Of a stretch of 25,094 nucleotides of DNA, positions 6,122 to 13,510 are shown piece by piece; the stretch's first letter is position 1; each line of letters opens with the position of its first letter. Below the pieces are notes generated by a model that saw nothing but the letters and a program-made list of their open reading frames with translations, was not told where the DNA came from and did not search any database. The position numbers and the translations under genes were made by a program. Origin of the DNA: DASPLH01 sp035627675 (GTDB lineage Bacteria > Acidobacteriota > Terriglobia > Terriglobales > Acidobacteriaceae); the NCBI GenBank assembly GCA_035627675.1, contig DASPLH010000008.1:1-25094 (forward strand), in the 5' to 3' direction.

Positions 6122-7570
6122 GTGAGCGACTATCAAATTGCGTTGAGCAAATCGCCGGCGTTCTACGACCGGTTCCTGCGTAAAGACGAACTGCAACACC
6201 AGACGCACTACTGCCCGGGTTGCGGACACGGCGTCGCGCACAAGCTGATCGCCGAGGCGCTGGTCGATCTCGGCCTTCAGGAGAAGACGATGGTCGTCAG
6301 CCCCGTGGGCTGCTCGGTCTTCGCCTACTACTACTTCGACACCGGCAACGTGCAGGCCGCGCACGGACGCGCGCCGGCCGTAGCCACGGCGCTGAAGCGC
6401 GCCAATCCCGAGTCGATCGTCATCAGCTACCAGGGCGATGGCGACCTCGCCGCCATCGGCACGGCCGAGATCATCCACGCCGCCAATCGTGGCGAGAACA
6501 TCACGGTGTTCTTCATCAACAACTCGATTTACGGGATGACCGGCGGGCAGATGGCTCCGACCACGCTCGTGGGGCAGGCCAGCACGACCACGCCCTGGGG
6601 ACGCCGCGCCAACAACGAGGGCTTCCCGATCAAGGTGTGCGAGATGCTCGCCACCCTCGAAGCGCCGGTCTATATCGAGCGCGTCGCCATGGGCGACAAC
6701 AAGACGATCATCAAGGCCCGTAAAGCCGTACGCAAAGCCCTCGAGCTTCAAAAGCAGGGAGCTGGGTTCTCGCTCGTCGAGATCCTCTCTCCGTGCCCGA
6801 CGATCCTGAAGATGGACCCGGTCGTCGCCCGCAAGTACGTCAACGAGACTTTAGCGAAGCACTTCCCCTTGGGCGTTTTTCGCGACCGCAAGCCTGAGGT
6901 TCCCTTCGTCGCGGCTCCGCAACGCCCGCTTGCCGAAGTGCTCGGAATCAAGAAGGCCGGGGGCGAGAAAGCTCAGCACAAGGCTCACACGCGTGACATC
7001 ACGCTCAAGGTCGCCGGCTTCGGCGGACAGGGCGTGCTCCTGCTCGGACAGTTGATCGCCGAGATGGGCATGCGCGAACAGCTCGAGGTGAGCTGGCTGC
7101 CCTCCTACGGGCCGGAGATGCGTTCCGGCAGCGCGCATTGCCACGTCACGCTCTCGCGCAACCGCATCGGTTCGCCGCTGATCACGCGTCCCAAGGTGCT
7201 GATCGCAATGAACGAGATTTCTCTGCGCAAGTTCGGCCCGCAGGTCGAGCCCGGCGGAGTGATCTTCTACAACCGCGACCGCGTGCCGGAGGACGTCAAG
7301 ATCGACGATGTCCGCATCGTTTGCCTGCCGGCCTCCGAGATCGCCGACCAGATCGGTTCGCAGAAGGTTGCCAACGTGGTCATGCTCGGCGCTCTGCTAG
7401 AGCAACTCGACTGCCTGCCGTTCGAGACCGCGCTCGACGTGATCAAGTCGATGGTGAAGAACGAGAAGCTGTTCGACTTCAACCGGAAGGCTCTCGAAGC
7501 CGGACGCCAATACGTGGACGAGAAGGTGATGATCGGCGCCGTCGCCGGCCCGGACGGCTTCTCGGATTAG
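6122..7570 (+). CDS. vorA-vorC-like fusion: 2-oxoacid:ferredoxin oxidoreductase, fused beta (TPP) and gamma subunits
   Basis: A 482-residue fusion of two subunits that are often separate. Residues about 1-250 are the beta subunit: CPGCGHG at 31-37, the thiamine-diphosphate motif GDGDLAAIG near 105 ending in INNSIYGMTGGQ, and a late PCPT cysteine, giving the cysteines expected to hold a [4Fe-4S] cluster. After a charged linker (about 270-292), residues about 293-482 are the gamma subunit, starting with ITLKVAGFGGQGVLLLGQ and including PSYGPEMRSGSAHCHV. GTG at 6122 is preceded by GGAGGAAA, 11 bases after the alpha-subunit stop. The enzyme makes acyl-CoA and reduced ferredoxin and is oxygen sensitive. 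A terminator hairpin follows 40 bases after the stop, so this ends the operon. Confidence 0.93.
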   Translation: MSDYQIALSKSPAFYDRFLRKDELQHQTHYCPGCGHGVAHKLIAEALVDLGLQEKTMVVSPVGCSVFAYYYFDTGNVQAAHGRAPAVATALKRANPESIVISYQGDGDLAAIGTAEIIHAANRGENITVFFINNSIYGMTGGQMAPTTLVGQASTTTPWGRRANNEGFPIKVCEMLATLEAPVYIERVAMGDNKTIIKARKAVRKALELQKQGAGFSLVEILSPCPTILKMDPVVARKYVNETLAKHFPLGVFRDRKPEVPFVAAPQRPLAEVLGIKKAGGEKAQHKAHTRDITLKVAGFGGQGVLLLGQLIAEMGMREQLEVSWLPSYGPEMRSGSAHCHVTLSRNRIGSPLITRPKVLIAMNEISLRKFGPQVEPGGVIFYNRDRVPEDVKIDDVRIVCLPASEIADQIGSQKVANVVMLGALLEQLDCLPFETALDVIKSMVKNEKLFDFNRKALEAGRQYVDEKVMIGAVAGPDGFSD

Positions 7571-7610
7571 AAGGCGAGGTTTCGGACGTTTCGGAGGTTG
7601 TAAAACTGGA

Positions 7611-7637
7611 AGAGCCCTGGCTGAACGCCGGGGCTCT
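7611..7637 (+). terminator. Rho-independent terminator of the oxidoreductase operon
   Basis: AGAGCCC-t-GGC pairs with GCC-g-GGGCTCT around a five-base loop, followed by TTGGTTTGTT. It lies 40 bases after the fused beta-gamma gene. Confidence 0.75.
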
Positions 7638-7676
7638 TTGGTTTGTTCTGGAAATTTGCTGCGGATACCGGCTATC

Positions 7677-7713
7677 GGGTGCCCTACCCTTCTCGCGAAG
7701 CGAGAGGGTGGGG
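7677..7713. repeat. GTGCCCCAC-family hairpin repeat, copy 1
   Basis: GGGTGCCCTACCC pairs with GGGTGGGGC around CTCGC-GAA-GCGAG, a long nearly perfect hairpin. It belongs to the same family as the copies near 13.4, 16.5 and 23.6 kb; here CCCTACCC opposite GGGTGGGG keeps pairing through a T-G wobble. Confidence 0.75.
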
Positions 7714-7821
7714 CTGTTCGGGAAAAGTCGCTTGCTCTGTAGGAACCGTAGTCTTCAACCTCCGAAACCCACGTTCGAAACCTCCGAAACCAGTTCCATT
7801 GAAACCTCTCGAACGTCTTTC

Positions 7822-8034
7822 CTACTTCCCCTTCACCGCTCCCAGGCACATGCCGTACAGGTCGAGCAGGTGGCGTGCGTAGTCTTCCGGCTTCGAGACC
7901 GTCCCGGACTGGAAGCCCGCGCCGGGCAGTCCAGTTTTTCCGTAGCCGGTGGTTCCGGCGATGAATTTCATCATGTCGAGCGCGATATCTTCGTCGCGGC
8001 GGCTAGGCATAGGAAAATTCGGCATTTCGGCCAT
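7822..8034 (-). CDS. Small conserved-looking protein, function unknown
   Basis: A 70-residue soluble protein beginning MAEMPNFPMPSRRDEDIALD and ending LDLYGMCLGAVKGK. It has one predicted helical section (DIALDMMKFIAG), a glycine-rich TTGYGKTGLPGAGF segment, and a C-terminal helix (EDYARHLLDLYGMCLGAV) with one cysteine. GGAGGAG on the minus strand just before the ATG at 8034 is a strong ribosome binding site, which argues that this is a real gene. It is flanked on both sides by intergenic repeats. I recognise no family function. The glycine-rich part resembles a loop but lacks a full Walker A. Confidence 0.7.
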   Translation of the reverse strand: MAEMPNFPMPSRRDEDIALDMMKFIAGTTGYGKTGLPGAGFQSGTVSKPEDYARHLLDLYGMCLGAVKGK

Positions 8035-8079
8035 GAGGACTCCTCCACAAGCTCTGCATGATAACAGCCATCTCCTAAG

Positions 8080-8190
8080 AGGTTTCGGAGGTTTCGGATT
8101 TTTCCAAGGTTTCGAAGGTTGGGCGTTCGAGTTTGAAACCTCCGAAACCGTTTTTCGAAACCTCCGAAACTTTTCTTCGAACCTCCGAAC
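8080..8190. repeat. GAAACCTCCGAAAC-family intergenic repeats, locus 2
   Basis: Inverted and direct copies fill the gap between the small protein gene and the TRIC-family gene. AGGTTTCGGAGGTTTCGGA at 8080-8098 faces GAAACCTCCGAAACC at 8135-8149, CGAAACCTCCGAAAC at 8156-8170 and a decayed CGAACCTCCGAAC at 8178-8190. The inverted copies can form a stable stem. The element sits between a convergent/divergent gene boundary and encodes nothing I can see. Confidence 0.75.
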
Positions 8191-8193
8191 TTC

Positions 8194-8856
8194 TTATCCC
8201 AGCCCCACGTGCCGGGTGCGCCAGTTGAATTTCAGTGACGCGACCCGCAGGCAGAATCCGCAAGCCGAACCAACGAGGGTCGAGAACTCGCGGCTCATGC
8301 CCAGGCGATCGGACACCAGGAAGACGAGGGAGCCGAACACGGCGGCGATGGCGTAGAACTGTCCGTGCTCGAAGACCCTCGGAGCGCGGCCGGTCAACAC
8401 GTCGCGAAGCATTCCGCCGCCCACGGCGGTCACCACTCCCAGCAGCAGGGCAGCCAACTGCAACATCCCGGCGTTCAGTGCGCGAGTGCAGCCGGCGACG
8501 GCGAACAGACCGAGCGCCGCGGCGTCCACCAGCAGGATCGCCCGCTCGGTATTGCGGCCTATATGGTTTCCGAACAGCAGCCCGATGAAAGCGCCGGCGA
8601 AGGCCGTGAGCATGTAACGGAGGTCCATGAAAGCCAGCGGCGGGCCTTTTTGCAGGATGACGTCGCGAGCGATGCCGCCGCCCAGGGCGGTGATGAAGGC
8701 CAGCCCAACCACGCCGATGGCATCGTACTTGTAGCGGGTGTCACGCATGGTGGCCAATGCGCCGGCAACGGCGCCAACCACCACGCCGAGGAACTCTACG
8801 AGAAAGAAGAGCTGGTCCATTCGGGGAACCAGGTTTGGGGGTGCTACGAAATCCAT
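8194..8856 (-). CDS. TRIC-family (UPF0126) cation channel-like membrane protein
   Basis: About 220 residues with seven hydrophobic helices in two homologous halves. Each half has the family's GGG-x2-RD signature: ALGGGIARDVIL in the first and AVGGGMLRDVLTG in the second. This duplicated fold is that of the trimeric intracellular cation channel family, whose bacterial members (YicG-like) are proposed potassium/cation channels in the inner membrane. The start is uncertain. ATG at 8856 is reported; a TTG at 8871 has AGGAG almost touching it, and an ATG at 8820 (MDQLFFLVEFLG) best matches the usual N-terminus but lacks a ribosome binding site. Adjacent repeats lie just past the stop. Confidence 0.88.
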   Translation of the reverse strand: MDFVAPPNLVPRMDQLFFLVEFLGVVVGAVAGALATMRDTRYKYDAIGVVGLAFITALGGGIARDVILQKGPPLAFMDLRYMLTAFAGAFIGLLFGNHIGRNTERAILLVDAAALGLFAVAGCTRALNAGMLQLAALLLGVVTAVGGGMLRDVLTGRAPRVFEHGQFYAIAAVFGSLVFLVSDRLGMSREFSTLVGSACGFCLRVASLKFNWRTRHVGLG

Positions 8857-8960
8857 GCGAAATGCATCCAATCTCCTGAACCCAGTGTAGCTGGAGAATG
8901 TCCGCGATTACCGCGTTCGGCTCCGCCTTGCGCAACTTTCGGATGTTGATTGCGGGGAAT

Positions 8961-9374
8961 ATGGCTCGAGTGTTGCTGGTAGAAGACGACGAACGAGATC
9001 GCGAGACGGTGCAGCAGGCGCTCCGGCACGCCGGGTTCACGGATATCCAATGGGTCATGGACGGGAGCCAGGCGCTGGAGATCCTGAACGACAGCATCCG
9101 GGCTGGCGTCCCGCTTCCGGACGCGATCATTCTTGACCTCAACCTGCCCCTCGTCAGCGGCCATGAGGTCCTGCGCTTCTGCAAGCGCACTCCGGAATTG
9201 AAAGGCACGAAGGTCGTCGTTCTCAGCCGGCTCAAGTCCGAGAACGAAATCCAGGTCTGCTACTACATGGGCGCGAGCCGCTATATCCAGAAGTCGTCGG
9301 ACCAGGAGCAACTCGAGCAGCAAGTGCGGAGCGCCTTAAGCGCCCTGGTATTCGGAGCCCATCCCGCCGAGTAG
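8961..9374 (+). CDS. Single-domain response regulator (CheY/Rcp1-like)
   Basis: A 137-residue stand-alone receiver domain. The acidic pair is D9/D10 (VLLVEDDE), the phospho-acceptor is D59 (IILDLNLP), the switch serine is S89 (VVVLSR) and the conserved lysine is K111 (YIQKS). No output domain follows, so it acts by protein contact. The RTPELKGTKVVVLS pattern is typical of the small Rcp1-like regulators that pair with phytochrome-type or PAS-type hybrid kinases; no kinase is adjacent. ATG at 8961 follows GCGGGGAAT. Upstream in-frame starts at 8898 and 8943 are possible but less likely, because the domain begins directly at MARVLLVEDD. Confidence 0.9.
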   Translation: MARVLLVEDDERDRETVQQALRHAGFTDIQWVMDGSQALEILNDSIRAGVPLPDAIILDLNLPLVSGHEVLRFCKRTPELKGTKVVVLSRLKSENEIQVCYYMGASRYIQKSSDQEQLEQQVRSALSALVFGAHPAE

Positions 9375-9484
9375 GTGGCTCTCGGACTCGTCTGCATTCC
9401 TTTCGCACGAACGCCGGTCGCCGTCGCTCGGCGCTGTTGACTTGAGCCCGAGCCGAAGGCGAGGTCGCGTTTGCCTCTAGCCCA

Positions 9485-9511
9485 GAGCTTTCGCGCGCAG
9501 CGCGAAGGCTC
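9485..9511. other. Inverted repeat in the gap between the response regulator and nrfA
   Basis: GAGCTTTCGCGC and GCGCGAAGGCTC form a hairpin with one mismatch. No T-run follows on either strand, so it may be a 3' stabiliser or a factor-dependent terminator for the response regulator. I see no gene in 9375-9576. Confidence 0.4.
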
Positions 9512-9576
9512 AAACAGAATGTTCAGCCCGAGCGCGGCGCTTTCTCCAGCCGCGCGAGGCCTAAGCCCGTCGCAAC

Positions 9577-9603
9577 AAAAAGGCCGCCGGTTTCCCGGCG
9601 GCC
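9577..9603 (-). terminator. Rho-independent terminator of nrfHA
   Basis: On the minus strand, GGCCGCCGG pairs perfectly with CCGGCGGCC across a GAAA loop (9603 to 9582), followed by TTTTT (9581-9577). It lies 17 bases past the nrfA stop and is one of the clearest intrinsic terminators in the window. Confidence 0.92.
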
Positions 9604-9619
9604 CTGCGTCAAACAGCTA

Positions 9620-11122
9620 CTACCGCTTCTGCCCTTGTGCGAGCGTGACAGGCTTCGCGTCCGTGCTTGCTTTGCGCGGAGCCACGGCCGGACCCTCATC
9701 CGGCGCATCCGGAATCTCCGGGTTGTGGCTCGGTTGCGGTCCGCCGTGCAGTACGATCTGACCGATGCGGCAGAGGTTGATGGCCTCGCCCAGGATGCGT
9801 GTGGACTCCTGCGACGCGTGGAAGCCCATCGAGTTCTCCGACATCACGAAGTCGATCATGAACTGGCCGCGGCGGTGATAGTCACGCGCCTGCTGGAGCT
9901 GCTCAGGCGTGACCTTGTCCTTGTTGTTCTTGATGTCGTTGATCAGGTCGACCAACGCATCGAGAGCCGTGTTGCGCAGGTTGAAGTAGTTGTCCTGGAT
10001 GTTCTGCACGCGCGCCTTCAACTCTTCCTCGGGGAAGTGGTGGCACGTCTGGCAGCTGCGGTTGATCTTGAGCAGCGGGCTGTTTACCTGGTGATCGCTG
10101 ATCTTGAGTCCGCCCTGTCGCATGTACGGCATGTGGCAGTCGGCGCAGGCGACGCCCGAGCGCGCGTGTATGCCCTGGTTCCACATCTCGAACTCGGGGT
10201 GACGCGCCTTGATCATTGCAGCGCCCGTATCCGGATGCTCCCACTCCTTCACCTTCAGCTCGTCCTCGTAGGCGATGATGTTTTCAACCCTCAACCCCTT
10301 GGCCCACGGGAAGGTCAGTCGCTTGTTCGGCGGCTGGAAGTAGTAGGTCACGTGGCACTGGCCGCAGACGAACGAACGCATTTCCTGCCGGCTGGCATCG
10401 CGGTTCACGTCGTAGTTCTTCAGGCCCTGCGCTGCCTTCAGCGCTGCGATGCCCTCCATGAACGCCGGGCGCGTGATCCGCAGTTGCATCGTCTTCGGGT
10501 CGTGGCAGTCGATACAGGCGACCGGGTGCTTCACTTCCTTGCGGATCTCCGGGTAGCTCATGTGCGACTCGGCAATCGCGTTGAAGCCCTTGGTCAGGTC
10601 GCCGTTGCCCAGTTTGTTCATCAGCGTCACGGTCGATGCATGGCAGTTGATGCACATCGCGGGAGGATTGAACTGCTGGCGCTCCGTGTAGGTCTGGTCC
10701 TCCAGCATATAGGCGTGGCCGCGGCGCTCGCGGTAGTCCTTGCCGAAAGCGTATCCCGCCCACATTTGTTTCAGGCGTGGGTCTTCCTCCAGCCGTGACC
10801 GGGCGATCGTCGAACGCGGATCGGCGTCGGTCGGGACATGAGGAAGGGCTTCGCTTCCGCCGTACTTGGTGCGCTGCTGGTCCACCGTGCGCAGGTAAAG
10901 GTCGTATTGCAGTGGGAAGTTCTTGCCCCAAACGGCCGGGTCATCGACGGTGTCGTTGAGTTCCACGACCCTGTAGAACGGGTTCTTGGCTTCCTGTTTG
11001 CGTTCGAAGATGTTGATCAGCAGCGCCGTTACCGCGACAGCAGCGACTGCGGCGAGCACCACTGTCGCGACGAACCAGCGCCGTACGCGAGGTGTTTTGC
11101 TGGCGTTATCGTTCGGTTTCAT
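9620..11122 (-). CDS. nrfA: Cytochrome c nitrite reductase, catalytic subunit (CxxCH-type NrfA)
   Basis: A 500-residue pentahaem cytochrome that reduces nitrite to ammonium with six electrons in the periplasm. A single N-terminal hydrophobic helix (about residues 15-36) gives export or anchoring. Five haem motifs are seen in order: CINCH, CIDCH, CGQCH, CADCH and CQTCHH. The first, catalytic haem site is CxxCH instead of the CxxCK of Escherichia coli NrfA, as known for a separate NrfA clade. The tyrosine after haem 3 (CHVTYYF) and the histidine of ARHPEFEMW match known active-site positions. The ATG at 11122 overlaps the end of nrfH by 17 bases behind CGGAGC, so translation is coupled. The C-terminal 40 residues are a proline-rich tail. 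A strong terminator follows. Confidence 0.96.
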   Translation of the reverse strand: MKPNDNASKTPRVRRWFVATVVLAAVAAVAVTALLINIFERKQEAKNPFYRVVELNDTVDDPAVWGKNFPLQYDLYLRTVDQQRTKYGGSEALPHVPTDADPRSTIARSRLEEDPRLKQMWAGYAFGKDYRERRGHAYMLEDQTYTERQQFNPPAMCINCHASTVTLMNKLGNGDLTKGFNAIAESHMSYPEIRKEVKHPVACIDCHDPKTMQLRITRPAFMEGIAALKAAQGLKNYDVNRDASRQEMRSFVCGQCHVTYYFQPPNKRLTFPWAKGLRVENIIAYEDELKVKEWEHPDTGAAMIKARHPEFEMWNQGIHARSGVACADCHMPYMRQGGLKISDHQVNSPLLKINRSCQTCHHFPEEELKARVQNIQDNYFNLRNTALDALVDLINDIKNNKDKVTPEQLQQARDYHRRGQFMIDFVMSENSMGFHASQESTRILGEAINLCRIGQIVLHGGPQPSHNPEIPDAPDEGPAVAPRKASTDAKPVTLAQGQKR

Positions 11123-11618
11123 GATTGCTCCGTGGCAGCGTGGGGAACTTTACGGAGGTGGACTCCGCAGCAGAATGACCGACGGCACCGTGGCACCGGA
11201 TACACTCGATACCCTTCGCGTTGCCATGCGCTGTATCGACCGCCTGCACGATGTTTTCGTGGCAGTGGCGGCAGGCAGCTTCGGCGACCCGATGGTTGCG
11301 GTTCGTGATCTGTATGTTGTCGGGGTACTTCCCGGTGGTGAAGAACAGCGAATGGAAGAACCCGTTCGATGCTTTTACAGCGTACTTACCGATGAAGTTA
11401 TGCGGTGTGTGGCAGTCGTTGCACGTGGCAGCGTTCCGATGGCTCGACTTGATCCAGCCGTCGAACTGCGCCTGCATCACGTGACAGTTGGTGCAGGCGC
11501 TGGGATCGTTTGAAAGATACGAATACCCTTTTGCATAGATGAACGTGTAGGCGCCAACTCCGACAACGACCCCGACCAGCACCGCCAGTACGAGTATTAC
11601 GGTGAGAGATGACTTCAT
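11106..11618 (-). CDS. nrfH: Tetrahaem cytochrome c quinol dehydrogenase NrfH
   Basis: A 170-residue NapC/NirT-family protein. One N-terminal transmembrane helix (about residues 5-28) is followed by four CxxCH haem sites: CTNCHVM, CNDCH, CRHCH and CIRCH. It takes electrons from menaquinol at the inner membrane and passes them to NrfA. AAGGAG just upstream of the ATG at 11618 is a strong ribosome binding site. It is first in the nrfHA operon, and two CRP/FNR-type dyads lie upstream in the divergent promoter region. One of these, at 11694-11707, is centred 41.5 bp from the start point that would follow a weak -10-like TACCTT on the minus strand. Confidence 0.96.
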   Translation of the reverse strand: MKSSLTVILVLAVLVGVVVGVGAYTFIYAKGYSYLSNDPSACTNCHVMQAQFDGWIKSSHRNAATCNDCHTPHNFIGKYAVKASNGFFHSLFFTTGKYPDNIQITNRNHRVAEAACRHCHENIVQAVDTAHGNAKGIECIRCHGAVGHSAAESTSVKFPTLPRSNHETER

Positions 11619-11693
11619 CGCTCTCCTTAGGCGTACATCTTAAGGGCAAACAAGATGCGGAACTGAAGGTAGAAGGTTGGCAACACCCCAGCT

Positions 11694-11707
11694 GTGACTT
11701 AAGTCAT
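11694..11707 (-). promoter_or_regulatory. CRP/FNR-type operator, nrfH-proximal
   Basis: GTGACTTAAGTCAT, with the perfect 12-bp core TGACTTAAGTCA at 11695-11706. It lies 76 bp upstream of the nrfH start. A weak -10-like TACCTT (minus strand, 11671-11666) would place the start near 11659, making the site a class II activator position (-41.5). The promoter assignment is inference. Confidence 0.65.
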
Positions 11708-11734
11708 CGGGTCCTCTGAATTGTTTCCCGTTTT

Positions 11735-11748
11735 GTGACATCTGTCAT
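11735..11748 (+). promoter_or_regulatory. CRP/FNR-type operator, porin-proximal
   Basis: GTGACATCTGTCAT, same dyad geometry as the nrfH-proximal site and 41 bp from it centre to centre (about four helical turns). It lies between the divergent nrfH and porin genes and could serve either or both. Confidence 0.65.
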
Positions 11749-11785
11749 AGCGAGAACAAAGATGATTTGCGAGACTTTCGTCTCG

Positions 11786-13276
11786 ATGAAGTCCCTTATT
11801 TCTCGCCTTGCAATCCTGGTTTTGGCTTCGACTGCCATGGTGGCTCAACAGCCAGCCGCCGCTGCGCAGCCTCAAGCCCCAACAGCCACACAATCTATCA
11901 CCCCCTTGAAGTGGAGGGGACTGACTTTTTCCGGAAGCCTCCGCGTTCGCACGGAAGCGTGGGATTGGTTCGAGGGCAATGCCGAGAACACCTATCCGTA
12001 CGTGCATGAACTGTTCCGGCTCCAGGTCACCCGCCAGACAGAGCGCGCCGATTTCGGTCTGGAAATCGCCGTTCCTGCCATACTCGGACTTCCCGAAGGC
12101 GCCGTGGCTCCCGGCGCGCAAGGTGCGCTCGGCCTCGGCGGCAACTACTACACCGCCAACGGCAACAACCGTAACTCGGTTTCCATCTTTCCCAAGCAGG
12201 CCTATGTTCGCTTCAAGAACCTCGGCAGCGACAAGAACAGCCTGACGTTCGGACGCTTTGAGTTCGTCGAAGGCGGCGAAACCACTCTGAAAGACGGCAC
12301 GCTGGCCGCTCTGAAGCGTGACCGCATCGCCCATCGTCTGCTGGGGACGTTTGCGTTCTCGGCTGTTGGCCGCAGCTTTGACGGCGTGCAGTTCAGCCAT
12401 GGCGGCAAGCAGAACGTGACGGTTGCCGCTCTGCGTCCCACCCGCGGCGTGTTCCAGACAGACGGCCTCGGCTCGCTCGACATCGGTGTGCTCTATGGCG
12501 CCTACACGGCTCCGGTCGCCGGCAAGAATGTCAAGGGTGAGCTGCGCGTCTTCGCTCTCGGCTACGACGACGAGCGTCCGCTGGTCAAGACCGACAACCG
12601 CCCGGTGGCGGTTCGCAACCTCGACCGCGACGAAGTTCAGGTCGCAACCATCGGCGGAAACTACATCCAGGTGGCCGACACTGGTATCGGCAAGATCGAC
12701 ACCGTGCTCTGGGGCGTCTACCAGTTCGGTAACTGGGGCGTGCAGGATCACCGCGCTGCCGCTGCCGTCGCCGAGATCGGCTGGCAGCCAAAAACGACGG
12801 TGTTGAAGCCCTGGTTGCGTGCCGGCTACTCCTACGGCAGCGGCGACGGAGACCCGAACGACGGCAAGCACAACACCTTCTTCCAGACGCTCCCGACGCC
12901 TCGCCTGTACGCGCGCTTCCCGTTCTACAACATGCAGAACAACCAGGACGCTTACGGCATCCTCATCCTGCGTCCGACCAAGAAGCTGTCGCTGCGTTCG
13001 GACCTGCACGCACTGCGTCTGGCCAACTCGAACGACCTCTGGTACCAGGGCGGCGGAGCCTTCCAGGCCCGCAGCTTCGGTTATGTGGGACGTCCGAGCG
13101 GCGGCAGTCGCGGTCTGGCGTACCTGTGGGATATCAGCGCCGACTACCAGGTCAATGCGCGCGTGGGCGTCACTGCCTACTTCGCCAATGCCTGGGGCAA
13201 GAGCGTAATCAAGAACATCTATCCCGAGGGACAAACCGGACGGTTCGGATACCTGGAACTCAACTACAAGTTCTAG
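11786..13276 (+). CDS. Alginate-export-type outer-membrane porin
   Basis: About 496 residues. Residues 1-28 are a signal peptide (MKSLISRLAILVLASTAMVAQQ), then an alanine/proline-rich stretch, then a beta-barrel rich in alternating hydrophobic and polar strands with many aromatic residues, ending YLELNYKF. A C-terminal phenylalanine is the usual outer-membrane barrel signal. LTFSGSLRVRTEAWDWF at the start of the barrel and FGRFEFVEGGE resemble the alginate-export (AlgE-like) porin family, which in many bacteria carries unknown small anions. An upstream in-frame ATG at 11762 is a possible start; neither has a good ribosome binding site. The gene is divergent from nrfHA and shares its operator-bearing intergenic region, so nitrite/nitrate uptake across the outer membrane is a fair guess, unproven. 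Confidence 0.87.
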   Translation: MKSLISRLAILVLASTAMVAQQPAAAAQPQAPTATQSITPLKWRGLTFSGSLRVRTEAWDWFEGNAENTYPYVHELFRLQVTRQTERADFGLEIAVPAILGLPEGAVAPGAQGALGLGGNYYTANGNNRNSVSIFPKQAYVRFKNLGSDKNSLTFGRFEFVEGGETTLKDGTLAALKRDRIAHRLLGTFAFSAVGRSFDGVQFSHGGKQNVTVAALRPTRGVFQTDGLGSLDIGVLYGAYTAPVAGKNVKGELRVFALGYDDERPLVKTDNRPVAVRNLDRDEVQVATIGGNYIQVADTGIGKIDTVLWGVYQFGNWGVQDHRAAAAVAEIGWQPKTTVLKPWLRAGYSYGSGDGDPNDGKHNTFFQTLPTPRLYARFPFYNMQNNQDAYGILILRPTKKLSLRSDLHALRLANSNDLWYQGGGAFQARSFGYVGRPSGGSRGLAYLWDISADYQVNARVGVTAYFANAWGKSVIKNIYPEGQTGRFGYLELNYKF

Positions 13277-13298
13277 TCCTCCTCAGTCCGGGAAACAC

Positions 13299-13329
13299 GG
13301 CGCAGCCTTCGGGCTGCGCCTTTTGTTTT
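13299..13329 (+). terminator. Rho-independent terminator of the porin gene
   Basis: GGCGCAGCC pairs perfectly with GGCTGCGCC around a stable TTCG loop (13299-13320), followed by TTTTGTTTT. It begins 22 bases after the porin stop. Confidence 0.93.
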
Positions 13330-13351
13330 CTCACTTCAAATCCCCACGCGC

Positions 13352-13430
13352 GGGTGCCCCACCCTCCGCGAAGCAGAGGGTGGGGTGGTTTGCCGGGTGC
13401 CCCACCCTTCTGCGAAGCAGAGGGTGGGGT
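13352..13430. repeat. GTGCCCCAC-family hairpin repeats, copies 2 and 3 in tandem
   Basis: Two nearly identical units occupy 13352-13386 and 13395-13430. Each pairs GTGCCCCACCCTC/TTC with GAGGGTGGGGT around CGCGAAGCA. They sit between the porin terminator and the aconitase gene. Confidence 0.85.
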
Positions 13431-13510
13431 AGTTACAAGCGGCATATCGGGACACCGTGACCCTGCATCCGAGATTAGTGGTCGCATTCTCGGACTCAAA
13501 AGGTAAGCGC

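Larger units (their letters stand above)
7576..7800. repeat. GAAACCTCCGAAAC-family intergenic repeats, locus 1
   Basis: Copies of the element read GTTTCGGAGGTTG at 7588-7600 and, inverted, CAACCTCCGAAAC at 7756-7768: a perfect 13-bp inverted pair enclosing the operon terminator and a GTGCCC hairpin. A further CGAAACCTCCGAAACC lies at about 7775-7790. No gene is present in 7571-7821. The same element recurs at 8080-8190 and 17720-17802. Confidence 0.75.

Noticed and set aside
9471..9761. A plus-strand open frame of 96 codons overlapping the end of nrfA
   Set aside because: It crosses the nrfA terminator and coding region, with no ribosome binding site or domain.
11676..11693. A possible sigma-54 promoter towards the porin (TTGGCAACACCCCAGCT)
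   Set aside because: GG and GC have the right ten-base spacing, but the -12 element lacks the usual TT and the start point would fall on the operator. Kept out as likely chance.
11699..13234. A minus-strand open frame of 511 residues opposite the porin
   Set aside because: Composition typical of antisense to a GC-rich gene; the plus strand has a signal peptide, barrel pattern and terminal phenylalanine.
13431..13510. A CRP/FNR-type site upstream of aconitase (CCGTGACCCTGC)
   Set aside because: Only one half-site GTGAC is present; the other arm is absent.
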